DNA of 11,840 nt, taken from the NCBI GenBank assembly GCA_046727755.1, contig JBKPDG010000066.1, positions 1-11,840 of the forward strand. Direction: 5' to 3'. This document shows positions 5,324 to 11,840 of this stretch, one piece after another. The stretch is from JALZAA01 sp046727755. Lineage in GTDB: Bacteria; Actinomycetota; Acidimicrobiia; IMCC26256; JACDBD01. Position 1 is the stretch's first letter, and each line of letters opens with the position of its first letter. Below the pieces are notes generated by a model. It made no database searches. It was not told the origin of the DNA and was given only the letters and a program-made list of their open reading frames with translations. The position numbers and the translations under genes are program-made.

Positions 5324-6063
5324 GAGACGCGCGGCGCCGGCGGCTCGGCCAGCGTGGCCCGCTGAAGCTCGAAGATCTCCGTGATCCCCTTCTCCGCCAG
5401 GGCCAGCAGCGCGTCGAGCTCCGAGCGCGAGAAGGGATTGCCCTCGGCGGTCCCCTGCACCTCGATGAAGCGGCCGGCGCCCGTCATGACCACGTTCATG
5501 TCGACTTCGGCGCGCACGTCCTCGGAGTAGTCGAGGTCGAGGTGCGGGAGCGCGTCGACCACGCCGACGGAAATCGCGGCGCACGCGTCTGTGATGGGAT
5601 GGGTGGGGATCGTGCCCGCCGCCACCATGCGGGAGAACGCGTCGTGTAAGGCGACGTAGCCGCCACAGATGGCGGCCGTGCGTGTGCCGCCGTCGGCTTG
5701 GAGCACGTCACAGTCCACTGTGATCTGCGTTTCGGGGATCATCTCGAGATCGGTGACCGCGCGCAGCGACCGCCCGATGAGGCGCTGGATCTCCTGGGTG
5801 CGTCCGGACTGGCGGCCGCGGGCGGCTTCCCGATCCGAACGCTCGAGGGTCGATCCGGGGAGCATCGAGTACTCGGCCGTCACCCAACCGCGTCCCGTGC
5901 CGCGCAGCCATGGCGGGACGCGATCCTCCAGCGAAGCCGTGCACAACACCCGAGTACTGCCGAAGTCGACCAGCACCGAGCCGGTCGCGAACTCGGTGAA
6001 GTCGCGTACGAACAGCACCGGCCGCAGCTCGTCGGGCTCGCGCCCGTCCTTGCGAATGCCCAT
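5320..6063 (-). CDS. rph: Ribonuclease PH
   Basis: The protein of 247 residues is a phosphorolytic 3'-5' exoribonuclease that trims tRNA 3' ends with inorganic phosphate; RNase PH works as a hexamer of identical subunits. Recognisable pieces in order are MGIRKDGREPDELRPV, VLVDFGSTRVLCTASLEDRVP, GWVTAEYSMLPGST, SGRTQEIQRLIGRSLRA, TVDCDVLQADGGTRTAAICG and EVQGTAEGNPFSR. The full length is normal. ATG at 6063 is chosen because the family begins here, and GGGGGAGC lies about nine bases upstream. It follows the metallo-hydrolase stop by 17 bases and overlaps rdgB. All key motifs are intact. Confidence 0.96.
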   Translation of the reverse strand: MGIRKDGREPDELRPVLFVRDFTEFATGSVLVDFGSTRVLCTASLEDRVPPWLRGTGRGWVTAEYSMLPGSTLERSDREAARGRQSGRTQEIQRLIGRSLRAVTDLEMIPETQITVDCDVLQADGGTRTAAICGGYVALHDAFSRMVAAGTIPTHPITDACAAISVGVVDALPHLDLDYSEDVRAEVDMNVVMTGAGRFIEVQGTAEGNPFSRSELDALLALAEKGITEIFELQRATLAEPPAPRVS

Positions 6064-6080
6064 TGTCAGCTGCTCCCCCG

Positions 6081-6809
6081 CTACACGCGCGTGACGAGAT
6101 GCGGCGTCGCCAGTGTGACCGGCTCGCCGAACGCTTCGGTGCCTTCCTTGACCGACACGACCCCGTCGACGTCGGGCCACAGGTGCGTGAGGATCAGCCG
6201 GGACGCGCCCGCTTCGCGGGCGGCACGGCCCGCCTCGTGCGCGGTCAGGTGCCACGGCACGCCCTTGCGGCCCTCCTGGTACGTCGCCTCGGAAAGCACG
6301 AGGTCGGCGCCGGCGCCGAACGCGCCGACGGTCCAGCCCGGCCCGGTGTCGGCCGTGTACACGAAACGCTTGCCGTCCGCGCTCACCTCGACCGCATACG
6401 TCGGCGGCGGGTGGTCGGTGCGGGAGAAGCGCAGCGCGAGGTCGGCGAGCTCCACACCGTCGCCGTCGCCCACGACCTTCCAGTCGAACGTGTCGCCCCA
6501 GTCGTCGACGAGCCCGCCGAGCCGCTCTTCGAGGCCCTCCGGCGCGAAGACCGGGAGCCCGGAGCGCTCGAGTCCGTACCGCATCAGCACGTGCAGACCG
6601 TAGATGTCGACGCAGTGGTCGGGGTGCTGGTGGGTGAGGACGACGGCGCCGAGGTCCTCGATCCGGGCGTGCTGCTGCAGGTGCGGGAGTGTGCCGTTGC
6701 CGCAGTCGACCCAGATCGCCGCCCCACCACCCCGGACGAGATAGCCGCTGCAGGCGCCGAACGGCGGCGCGCCGTACGACCCCGAGCATCCGAGCACCGT
6801 CAGCTCCAC
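6081..6809 (-). CDS. Metallo-beta-lactamase-fold hydrolase, Rv1339-like
   Basis: The protein of 242 residues has the MBL signature HQHPDH at residues 60-65 (T-H-x-H-x-D-H), preceded by VDCGNGT. Further metal ligands are likely in YTADTGPGW and in LTHLWPD near the C-terminus. The opening LTVLGCSGSYGAPPFGACSGYLV resembles the RNase Z/phosphodiesterase branch. Its place between murI and rph equals Rv1339 of M. tuberculosis, reported as an atypical cyclic-AMP phosphodiesterase; that role is inferred here from synteny and fold. Start GTG 6809 has GGAGG seven bases upstream; GTG 6815 is too close to that site. The start lies inside the end of murI, a 10-base overlap. A general phosphoesterase or RNase function cannot be excluded. 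Confidence 0.88.
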   Translation of the reverse strand: MELTVLGCSGSYGAPPFGACSGYLVRGGGAAIWVDCGNGTLPHLQQHARIEDLGAVVLTHQHPDHCVDIYGLHVLMRYGLERSGLPVFAPEGLEERLGGLVDDWGDTFDWKVVGDGDGVELADLALRFSRTDHPPPTYAVEVSADGKRFVYTADTGPGWTVGAFGAGADLVLSEATYQEGRKGVPWHLTAHEAGRAAREAGASRLILTHLWPDVDGVVSVKEGTEAFGEPVTLATPHLVTRV

Positions 6810-7603
6810 TCCCACGCCTCCACGGTCTCGACCTCCGGGCCCAGGAACCGCGCCCCGAGGGTGCGGAACGTCGCGAGGTCTCCGCTGGTGACGAACACCC
6901 GGCGCGGCGGCTCGCTTCCCGGCCGGCGGGCGTGACCCGCCTCGCCGAGCAGCGCGCGGGTCTCGAAGGCGGTCTCGTCGGCGCTCGACACGAGCACGAC
7001 GCCACGCCCCATCACGTCGGCGATCGTCCGGGCGAGCAGCGGATAGTGGGTGCAACCGAGGACGAGCGTGTCGACGCCGGCGGCGCGCACCGGCGCGAGC
7101 AGACGCTCGGCCAGCACGTGCACCTCCTGGGAGTCGACATCACCGGCCTCGACGAACTCGGCGAAGCCGGGGCACGCCGCGCACGTGAGCTCGATGCCGG
7201 CGCCGCTGGTGTCGGCGGCGCGCTGGTACGCGCCGGAGGCGATCGTGCCGACGGTACCGATCACGCCGACGCGTCGGGTCTGGGTCACCTTGATCGCGGC
7301 GCGCAGCGCCGGCTCGATCACGCCGATGACGGGTATGTCGCACTCGCGACGCAGGGCCTCCAACGCGACCGACGACACGCGGTTGCACGCGACGACGAGC
7401 GTCTTCGCATCGTGGTCGGACAGCAAGTCGGCCATCTCGAACGCGTACTTGATGACCTCGCGGTCGGGCTTGGGTCCGTACGGAAAGCGTCCGGTGTCCC
7501 CGAAGTACACGACGGGCTCGTCGGGGAGCAGGTCGATGAGGGCCCGCAGCACCGTGAGCCCACCGAGGCCGGAGTCGATGACGCCGATCGGTCGCTCGCG
7601 CAT
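6800..7603 (-). CDS. murI: Glutamate racemase
   Basis: The enzyme makes D-glutamate for peptidoglycan by two-cysteine racemisation. The protein has 267 residues, the normal length. IGVIDSGLGGLTVL carries the Asp-Ser pair at residues 10-11, FPYGPK is the substrate loop, C73 lies in VVACN and C184 in GCTHYPLL; these are the two catalytic acid/bases. One oddity is that the usual ACNTAS is ACNRVSS here: arginine 75 takes the place of a threonine that contacts the substrate in known structures. All other motifs are intact. The ATG at 7603 sits two bases after the Sua5 stop, and its end overlaps the next gene, so translation is coupled. The location matches Rv1338. Confidence 0.93.
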   Translation of the reverse strand: MRERPIGVIDSGLGGLTVLRALIDLLPDEPVVYFGDTGRFPYGPKPDREVIKYAFEMADLLSDHDAKTLVVACNRVSSVALEALRRECDIPVIGVIEPALRAAIKVTQTRRVGVIGTVGTIASGAYQRAADTSGAGIELTCAACPGFAEFVEAGDVDSQEVHVLAERLLAPVRAAGVDTLVLGCTHYPLLARTIADVMGRGVVLVSSADETAFETRALLGEAGHARRPGSEPPRRVFVTSGDLATFRTLGARFLGPEVETVEAWEWS

Positions 7604-7605
7604 CG

Positions 7606-8568
7606 TTACTCCCGGCCCGCGGCGCGCCGGAGCCGGTCCCCCACCGCGGCGCCGACACCGGTGTCGGGGGGAGGAACGGCGAGCAGCACGTCCGCACCGC
7701 GGCCATCGACCTCGCGCAGCCGCGCGTACAGCACGTGCGCGTATTCGTCTGCGTCGCCGGGCGCGTCGAGCACGATGGCGTCGGGCGGGATGGCCGGGAC
7801 CGGCTCGGCCACGAGTACCGCGACGCGCCGGCCGGCGGCGAGGAGGTCGGTCACACGCCCGGGGAGATCCTCGCGGTCGACGACGAGCACCGTCGCCTCT
7901 GGCGCGTAGTGCGACTTGAGCGTGCCCGGTGCGCGCACGAGCCCGTCGCGCTGCTGGGTCACCCGCCGGCCGGACACCTCCTCGACGCGCTCGCGGGCGA
8001 CGCCGCCGGGGCGCAGGATCACGAGCTCGTCGCCGGTGCAGTCGACGATCGTCGACTCCACGCCGACCGTGCAGGGCCCGCCGTCGAGGACGACGTCGAC
8101 ATCCTCACCGAGGTCGGCGCGCACATCTGCGGCGGTCGTCGGGCTCACGTGCCCGAAGCGGTTCGCCGACGGGGCGGCGATACCGCTACCGAACTCGTGC
8201 AGCAACGCCAGCGCGACGGGTTGGTCGGGCACGCGCACACCCACGGTGTCGCCGCCGCCGGTCACCGCGTCGAGGACGCGAGGCGCTCGCCGCACGACGA
8301 TGGTGAGCGGACCCGGCCACAACGCGTCGCCGAGACGGCGGGCGGCCACGGGAACATCAGCCGCCCAATCGACGAGCTGTGCCGGTTCCCCGACATGGAT
8401 GATGACCGGGTGCTCGCCGGGACGACCCTTGACCGCGTACAACCGGGCGAGCGCGGCGGCGTCATCGGCGTCGGCACCGAGCCCGTAGACGGTCTCGGTC
8501 GGGAACGCCACCAGGCCTCCGCGCCGCAGCGTCTCGGCGGCGCGCGTGATGTCGGCGTCAGTCGCCAT
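7606..8568 (-). CDS. L-threonylcarbamoyladenylate synthase, Sua5 type
   Basis: The protein has 320 residues: a YrdC domain (about 1-200) plus the extra C-terminal Sua5 domain, so it is the long Sua5 form rather than short TsaC. It makes threonylcarbamoyl-AMP from threonine, bicarbonate and ATP for the t6A37 modification of tRNAs reading ANN codons. Motifs include GGLVAFPTETVYGLGADA, the KxR pair K47/R49 in KGRPGEHP, SxN at S134/N136 in APSANRFGHVSPT, and ESTIVDCT. The linker RAPGTLKSHYAPEA is typical of Sua5. ATG 8568 is chosen because the domain begins shortly after; an ATG at 8619 would add 17 unconserved residues. No strong Shine-Dalgarno is seen. This slot holds a rhomboid-like gene (Rv1337) in mycobacteria. 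Confidence 0.93.
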   Translation of the reverse strand: MATDADITRAAETLRRGGLVAFPTETVYGLGADADDAAALARLYAVKGRPGEHPVIIHVGEPAQLVDWAADVPVAARRLGDALWPGPLTIVVRRAPRVLDAVTGGGDTVGVRVPDQPVALALLHEFGSGIAAPSANRFGHVSPTTAADVRADLGEDVDVVLDGGPCTVGVESTIVDCTGDELVILRPGGVARERVEEVSGRRVTQQRDGLVRAPGTLKSHYAPEATVLVVDREDLPGRVTDLLAAGRRVAVLVAEPVPAIPPDAIVLDAPGDADEYAHVLYARLREVDGRGADVLLAVPPPDTGVGAAVGDRLRRAAGRE

Positions 8569-8647
8569 TGGCCCACCATCTTTCCTCACACGCGTCGTGA
8601 TGGGGGCGAGGCGTGACATCAGACACTGTCAACCGAACGTCGCTTCG

Positions 8648-9583
8648 CTACCAGTAGTTGATGCGTCGTGCCCGCTCGGTGACGACGTCGAGGTCGTCGG
8701 TCCACGCGCCGGACGAGAGGTACTTCCATCCCCCGTCGGGCACGAGCGCGACGATCGTCCCCGCGTCCATCGTCGCCGCCATCTTGTCGACGCCGGCCAT
8801 CACCGCCCCCGACGAGATGCCGGCGAAGATCCCGCACTCGTCGAGCAGGCGGCGCGTCCATTCGATCGACTCGCGCGGCCGCACGATGAACTTCCGGTCG
8901 AGCACCGCCGGGTCGAAGATCGGCGGCACGAATCCGTCCTCGAGCGAGCGCAGGCCCTGGACCAGCTCCCCCGCCGGGGGCTCGACGGCGACGACGCGTA
9001 CGTCGGGCTTCTGCTCCTTCAGGTAGCGGCCCACGCCCATCAGCGTGCCGCTCGTCCCCAGCCCGGCAACGAACACATCGAGCTCGGGGCAGTCGCGCAG
9101 GATCTCCGGGCCCGTCGTCGTGTAATGGGCGTCGGGGTTGGCGGGGTTCCCGTACTGGAACAGCATCACGAGCGTCGGGTCCTCGGCGGCGAGCTTCTCG
9201 GCCTGGCGGATCGCGCCATTGCTGCCCTCTTCGCCCGGCGACGAGATCACCTCGGCGCCGAAGATCTCGAGCATCTGCCGCCGCTCCTCCGAAACGTTCT
9301 CGGGGAGCACGACGCGCAGCCGGTAGCCCTTCATGCGGGCGACGAGAGCGAGCCCGATGCCCGTGTTGCCGGACGAGGGCTCGAGAATCGTGTCGCCCGA
9401 TTGCAACAGCCCTTCGCGCTCGGCGGCTTCGACCATCCGCAGCGCGATCCGGTCCTTCATGGAACCGCCGGGGTTCTGACCTTCGAGCTTGGCGTAGATG
9501 CGCACCGCCGGGTTCGGTGACAGCGCGTGGACACCGACGAGAGGCGTGTTGCCGACGACGTCGAGGATCGACTCGTACCTCAT
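8648..9583 (-). CDS. cysM: O-phosphoserine sulfhydrylase / CysO-dependent cysteine synthase
   Basis: The protein of 311 residues is a fold-type II PLP enzyme. Lysine 43 in GGSMKDR binds PLP, and EPSSGNTGI is the substrate loop. LFQYGNPANPDAHY, VAGLGTSGTLMGVGRYL and GIFAGISSGAV follow in the order expected of CysM. In M. tuberculosis CysM joins O-phosphoserine with the thiocarboxylate of CysO to give a CysO-cysteine adduct. The gene next to cysO and mec makes the same role very likely here. The C-terminus ends in NYW, close to the LWA-like tail of the mycobacterial enzyme. Start ATG 9583 gives MRYESILDVVGNTPLVG, which aligns with the mycobacterial N-terminus; a TTG at 9622 is less likely. No Shine-Dalgarno is visible. 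A copy of the duplicated leader element ends eight bases before the start. Confidence 0.94.
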   Translation of the reverse strand: MRYESILDVVGNTPLVGVHALSPNPAVRIYAKLEGQNPGGSMKDRIALRMVEAAEREGLLQSGDTILEPSSGNTGIGLALVARMKGYRLRVVLPENVSEERRQMLEIFGAEVISSPGEEGSNGAIRQAEKLAAEDPTLVMLFQYGNPANPDAHYTTTGPEILRDCPELDVFVAGLGTSGTLMGVGRYLKEQKPDVRVVAVEPPAGELVQGLRSLEDGFVPPIFDPAVLDRKFIVRPRESIEWTRRLLDECGIFAGISSGAVMAGVDKMAATMDAGTIVALVPDGGWKYLSSGAWTDDLDVVTERARRINYW

Positions 9584-9590
9584 GTCACTG

Positions 9591-9649
9591 GTCGCCGTCG
9601 CAAGCTCCGGCTCCTGCGCCAACGGTCGGCAAAGCCGCCGTCGCCGCGG
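9591..9649 (-). repeat. Leader element copy M (upstream of cysM)
   Basis: This 59-base stretch matches the element upstream of cysO at about 49 of 59 positions by hand, with no gaps. It includes a 17-base identical core (GGCGGCTTTGCCGACCG on the mRNA strand). The mRNA folds into ACGG-CGGC-UUU-GCCG-A-CCGU (9641 to 9622), an 8-bp stem with one bulged A. A second conserved block, GCAnGAGCCnGAGCnTGCGA, follows. It fills most of the 81-base gap between cysO and cysM in an otherwise tightly packed operon. It may be a cis-acting RNA or a structured repeat. Confidence 0.6.
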
Positions 9650-9664
9650 CCATCAGGCCCCGCC

Positions 9665-9940
9665 CTATCCGCCCGCGACCGCGGGGAGGATGGAGACGAC
9701 GTCGCCGTCGGTCACTTTGGTGTCGAGCTGGTCGAGGTACCGGACGTCGTCGTCGTTGCGGTACACGTTGACGAACTTGTGGATGCTCCCCGACTCGTCG
9801 ACCAGCTGGTCAGACAGGCCCGGGTAGCGGGCGTTGAGATCGGCGAACACGTCGCCCACGGTGGCGCCGGTGGCGGACACCGATGCGGCCCCGTCGGCGT
9901 GTGGGCGCAGCAGCGTGGGCAGGCGGACCTCGACGGGCAT
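9665..9940 (-). CDS. cysO: Sulfur-carrier protein CysO (MoaD/ThiS-like)
   Basis: This 91-residue ubiquitin-like protein ends in AVAGG, and the C-terminal glycine pair is where the thiocarboxylate forms. The N-terminus VEVRLPTLLRPHADG and the C-terminal KFVNVYRNDDDVRYLDQLDT and GDVVSILPAVAGG closely resemble M. tuberculosis CysO. It carries sulfide to CysM for cysteine synthesis, a route that resists oxidative conditions. The ATG at 9940 has a strong AAGGAG five bases upstream. A MoaD role in molybdopterin synthesis is possible in principle, and a molybdenum enzyme gene is nearby. The Mec and CysM neighbours and the sequence favour CysO. Confidence 0.94.
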   Translation of the reverse strand: MPVEVRLPTLLRPHADGAASVSATGATVGDVFADLNARYPGLSDQLVDESGSIHKFVNVYRNDDDVRYLDQLDTKVTDGDVVSILPAVAGG

Positions 9941-9945
9941 TCGGA

Positions 9946-9951
9946 CTCCTT
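9946..9951 (-). promoter_or_regulatory. Shine-Dalgarno of cysO
   Basis: AAGGAG on the minus strand is followed by TCCGA and the ATG at 9940. It lies directly after the end of leader copy O, so folding of the leader could affect its access. Confidence 0.75.
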
Positions 9952-10010
9952 GTCGCCCTCGCAGGCTCGGGCTCGTGCGGTGGCGGTCGGCAAAGCCGCC
10001 GCCCCCGCGG
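9952..10010 (-). repeat. Leader element copy O (upstream of cysO)
   Basis: This is the second copy of the 59-base element found upstream of cysM. The mRNA folds into GGCGG-CGGC-UUU-GCCG-A-CCGCC (10003 to 9982), a 9-bp stem with the same bulged A and UUU loop as copy M. One pair is G-C here and A-U in copy M, a compensatory change. Further on, GCCU-GCGA-GGGC can form a small stem with a GNRA loop in this copy, but only weakly in copy M. The element ends at the cysO Shine-Dalgarno. Confidence 0.6.
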
Positions 10011-10014
10011 CACG

Positions 10015-10020
10015 AGTGTA
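10015..10020 (-). promoter_or_regulatory. Possible internal -10 box before leader copy O
   Basis: The minus strand reads TACACT (10020 to 10015), which fits TANNNT. It would place +1 near 10008, at the very start of the conserved leader element. No good -35 box is present, so this is tentative. Confidence 0.3.
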
Positions 10021-10049
10021 CAAGTCGACCTGACGGGTCGGGATTCCGA

Positions 10050-10487
10050 TCAGCGGTCGAGGACCACCTGGCACTCTGCGATCGTGTCATCGCGGATGCG
10101 GTACGCGCGCAGCACCGGCTCACCGTCCCGCAGGCTCACGAGGACGTAGATCCACTCCGGATACCACTTCGCCTGCTCGACGTCCGTGGGCGAGGGATAC
10201 GCGTCCGTATGCGTGTGGCTGTGCCAGCAGCCGACGATCTCCTCGCCACGCGCTTCCGCCGCGCGCATCGCCGCGATCTGGTCGCGCCCGTCGACCCGGT
10301 AGGTGAGCGCCGAGGCGGCCTCGTTACGGCACGGCCGCACCTCGCTGACCGCGCCCGAGGGCTCGCCGTTCGGCATCGGGCCGACCAGCAATCCGCACGC
10401 CTCGTTCGGCAGGCCGTCGTAACAGTGCCCGACGATCGTGCGGTACTGGTCCTCCGTGAGCCGGAGCGTCGGCGACGCGAAGCCCAT
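10050..10487 (-). CDS. mec: JAMM/MPN+ metallopeptidase Mec (CysO-cysteine peptidase)
   Basis: The protein of 145 residues has a full JAMM zinc-peptidase site. E29 lies in NEACGLL, and HSHTHTDAYPSPTD (89-102) supplies H89, H91, S99 and D102 in the family spacing HxH-x7-S-x2-D. Mec releases cysteine from the C-terminus of the CysO-cysteine adduct and frees CysO for another cycle. It precedes cysO and cysM as in M. tuberculosis (Rv1334-Rv1336). The ATG at 10487 comes six bases after the stop of the molybdenum hydroxylase gene with no strong Shine-Dalgarno, so it is probably translated by coupling. The 109-base gap to cysO holds leader copy O. Confidence 0.94.
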   Translation of the reverse strand: MGFASPTLRLTEDQYRTIVGHCYDGLPNEACGLLVGPMPNGEPSGAVSEVRPCRNEAASALTYRVDGRDQIAAMRAAEARGEEIVGCWHSHTHTDAYPSPTDVEQAKWYPEWIYVLVSLRDGEPVLRAYRIRDDTIAECQVVLDR

Positions 10488-10493
10488 GCCGTC

Positions 10494-11840
10494 TCAGCCG
10501 GTGGTGGCGCGTGCCTCGCGGATGGCCCGCCACACCCGCTCCGACGTGAGCGGCATGTCGAGGTGGCGGATCCCATAGATCGACAGCGCGTCGACGACGG
10601 CGTTCTGCACCGCGGGCGTCGATCCGATCGTGCCGGACTCCCCGATCCCCTTGGCGCCGAGCGGGTTGAGCGGCGTGGGCGTCTCGGTGTTCGAGGCCTC
10701 GAAACTCGGGAGCTCCGCCGCGCTCGGCATCGCGTAGTCCATGAGGTTTGCGGTCTGCGGGTTCCCGTCGTCGTCGAACTGGACGAACTCGTAGAGAGCC
10801 TGGGCCGCGCCCTGGGCGATGCCACCGTGCTGCTGCCCGGCCACCAGGAGCGGATTGAGAACCCGCCCGCAGTCGTCGACGGCCACGTGGCGGAGCAGCT
10901 CGACCCGCCCGGTCTCGGTGTCGACCTCCACGACCGCGATGTGGGCGCCGAAGGGGTAGGTGGCTTCGCCCTGGTTGAAGTCGAGCTCGGCCCGCAGGCC
11001 CTCCTCGAAGTCGGCCGGGCGCCGAGCCGGGTCGCCGGCCGCCATCGCCAGCTCCGCCCACGAGAGCGCGGTCGCGGGAGCGCCGGCCGCGCCGACACCC
11101 TCGCCTTCGTGCACGACGATGTCGGCGACATCCGCTTCGAGCAGGTGCGCGGCCAGACGCTTGGCCTTGTCGACGACGAGCTCGCTCGTCTTGTAGATGG
11201 CGGTGCCGCCGATCTGAAGGGAGCGCGATCCCATCGTGCCCATCCCGCGTGGGACGAGCGCGGTGTCGGACTGCACGACGTTCACAGCGTCCATCGGTAC
11301 GCCGAGCAGCTCGGCCACGATCATCTTGAAGGCCGTTTCGAGACCCTGACCGTGCGGTGAAGTCCCCACGGTTGCCGTGACCGTGCCGTCGTTGTGCACC
11401 TCGACCGAGCCGAACTCCTGGAACAAGCCCCCCGCGGTCACCTCCGTGTACACGGAGGTTCCAATCCCGAGTTGCTTCACGTCGCCGCGCTCACGCCGCT
11501 GCGCCTGGTCGCGCCGCAACTCCTCGTACCCCGCGACGCGACACGCCTCGTCGAGGGCTTTGGCGTAATCCGCCGAGTCGTAGTTGGCGCCGGTGACGGT
11601 GGTGAGCGGGAACTCCTCGGGACGGAGGAAGTTCTGCCTCCGAAGATCGACCGGATCCCTGCCCAACTCCACCGCGGCCATGTCGACGATGCGCTCGAGC
11701 AGCGCGGCGGCCTCGGGACGGCCGGCGCCCCGGTACGCGGCGGTCGGTGTCGTGTTCGTGATCGCGCTCTTGGAGTTCATCTCGATACGGGGGATGCGGT
11801 ACACGCCCTGACTCATCGATCGGGTGAGGTACGGGAGGAA
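10494..11840 (-). CDS. Molybdenum hydroxylase large subunit (CoxL form II / xanthine dehydrogenase family), C-terminal part
   Basis: The open frame reaches the right edge, so the C-terminal 448 residues of a protein usually near 770-800 are seen. The loop AAYRGAGRPEA (11718-11738) is the signature of the form II CoxL-like group; true CO dehydrogenase of form I has AYRCSFR. SPHGQGLETAFKMIVAELLG and MGSRSLQIGG bind the molybdopterin cofactor, and the catalytic glutamate lies in GAKGIGESGTIGS near the C-terminus. The enzyme should hydroxylate a substrate carbon with water, passing electrons to iron-sulfur and FAD subunits not in view. The substrate is uncertain: form II members are mostly uncharacterised. 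An ATG at 11816 is internal, since conserved sequence continues before it. The gene is followed after six bases by mec. Confidence 0.88.
   Translation of the reverse strand, partial: FLPYLTRSMSQGVYRIPRIEMNSKSAITNTTPTAAYRGAGRPEAAALLERIVDMAAVELGRDPVDLRRQNFLRPEEFPLTTVTGANYDSADYAKALDEACRVAGYEELRRDQAQRRERGDVKQLGIGTSVYTEVTAGGLFQEFGSVEVHNDGTVTATVGTSPHGQGLETAFKMIVAELLGVPMDAVNVVQSDTALVPRGMGTMGSRSLQIGGTAIYKTSELVVDKAKRLAAHLLEADVADIVVHEGEGVGAAGAPATALSWAELAMAAGDPARRPADFEEGLRAELDFNQGEATYPFGAHIAVVEVDTETGRVELLRHVAVDDCGRVLNPLLVAGQQHGGIAQGAAQALYEFVQFDDDGNPQTANLMDYAMPSAAELPSFEASNTETPTPLNPLGAKGIGESGTIGSTPAVQNAVVDALSIYGIRHLDMPLTSERVWRAIREARATTG

Noticed and set aside
4080..5384. 434-codon plus-strand open frame
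   Set aside because: It is antisense to rdgB and the 185-residue gene, with low-complexity Ser/Ala/Arg content and no domain.
8627..8632. TTGACA on the minus strand before the Sua5 gene as a -35 box
   Set aside because: No -10-like hexamer follows at 16-18 bases, so I do not call a promoter.
9584..9622. TTG start at 9622 for cysM
   Set aside because: It would add 13 residues lying inside the duplicated leader element, and alignment with mycobacterial CysM starts at ATG 9583.
9834..11360. 508-codon plus-strand open frame
   Set aside because: It lies opposite cysO, mec and the molybdenum hydroxylase, all with clear motifs; the translation is rich in Arg, Val and His without a recognisable fold.

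Overview
This window is high-GC DNA from an actinobacterium. The strongest evidence is the mec-cysO-cysM set, which makes cysteine from a protein-bound thiocarboxylate and is typical of Actinomycetota. It is followed by murI, a metallo-beta-lactamase-fold gene, rph and rdgB in the same order as Mycobacterium tuberculosis Rv1334-Rv1341. A deep-branching lineage such as Acidimicrobiia is my guess from the Sua5 gene in this cluster, the SCP-x thiolase/DUF35 pair and the form II-like CoxL homologue; the sequence does not prove it.

Layout. 1-256 (-): N-terminus of a family 2 glycosyltransferase cut by the left edge. 279-1055 (+): a short-chain dehydrogenase, fired divergently from a very compact two-way promoter. 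1104-3197 (-): a three-gene operon in transcription order DUF35 zinc-ribbon protein, SCP-x-type thiolase, peroxiredoxin. The peroxiredoxin has an in-frame TGA exactly where its peroxidatic cysteine should be. A good bacterial SECIS hairpin follows the TGA, so I read it as a selenocysteine enzyme. 3257-3340 (+): tRNA-Leu(UAG). 3355-3717 (-): VOC/glyoxalase-like protein. 3746-4087 (-): small four-cysteine protein with a basic tail, unrecognised. 4152-11840 (-): one long, tightly packed run of genes. In transcription order they are a molybdenum hydroxylase large subunit (cut by the right edge), mec, cysO, cysM, Sua5/TsaC, murI, an Rv1339-like metallo-hydrolase, rph, rdgB and an unrecognised 185-residue protein.

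How it fits together. CysO carries sulfur as a C-terminal thiocarboxylate, CysM joins it to activated serine, and Mec cuts cysteine from the CysO-cysteine adduct. Downstream genes serve tRNA modification (Sua5), cell wall D-glutamate (MurI), cyclic nucleotide or RNA turnover (MBL protein, RNase PH) and nucleotide pool cleaning (RdgB). cysO and cysM are each preceded by a copy of the same roughly 59-base leader, holding a hairpin with a compensatory base-pair change between copies. This looks like a cis-regulatory RNA or a structured repeat and I cannot match it to a known family.

Regulation. Several gene heads show a TANNNT -10 box 6-7 bases before the start codon, the signature of leaderless transcripts. 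The best leads are the selenocysteine peroxiredoxin and the duplicated cysO/cysM leader.
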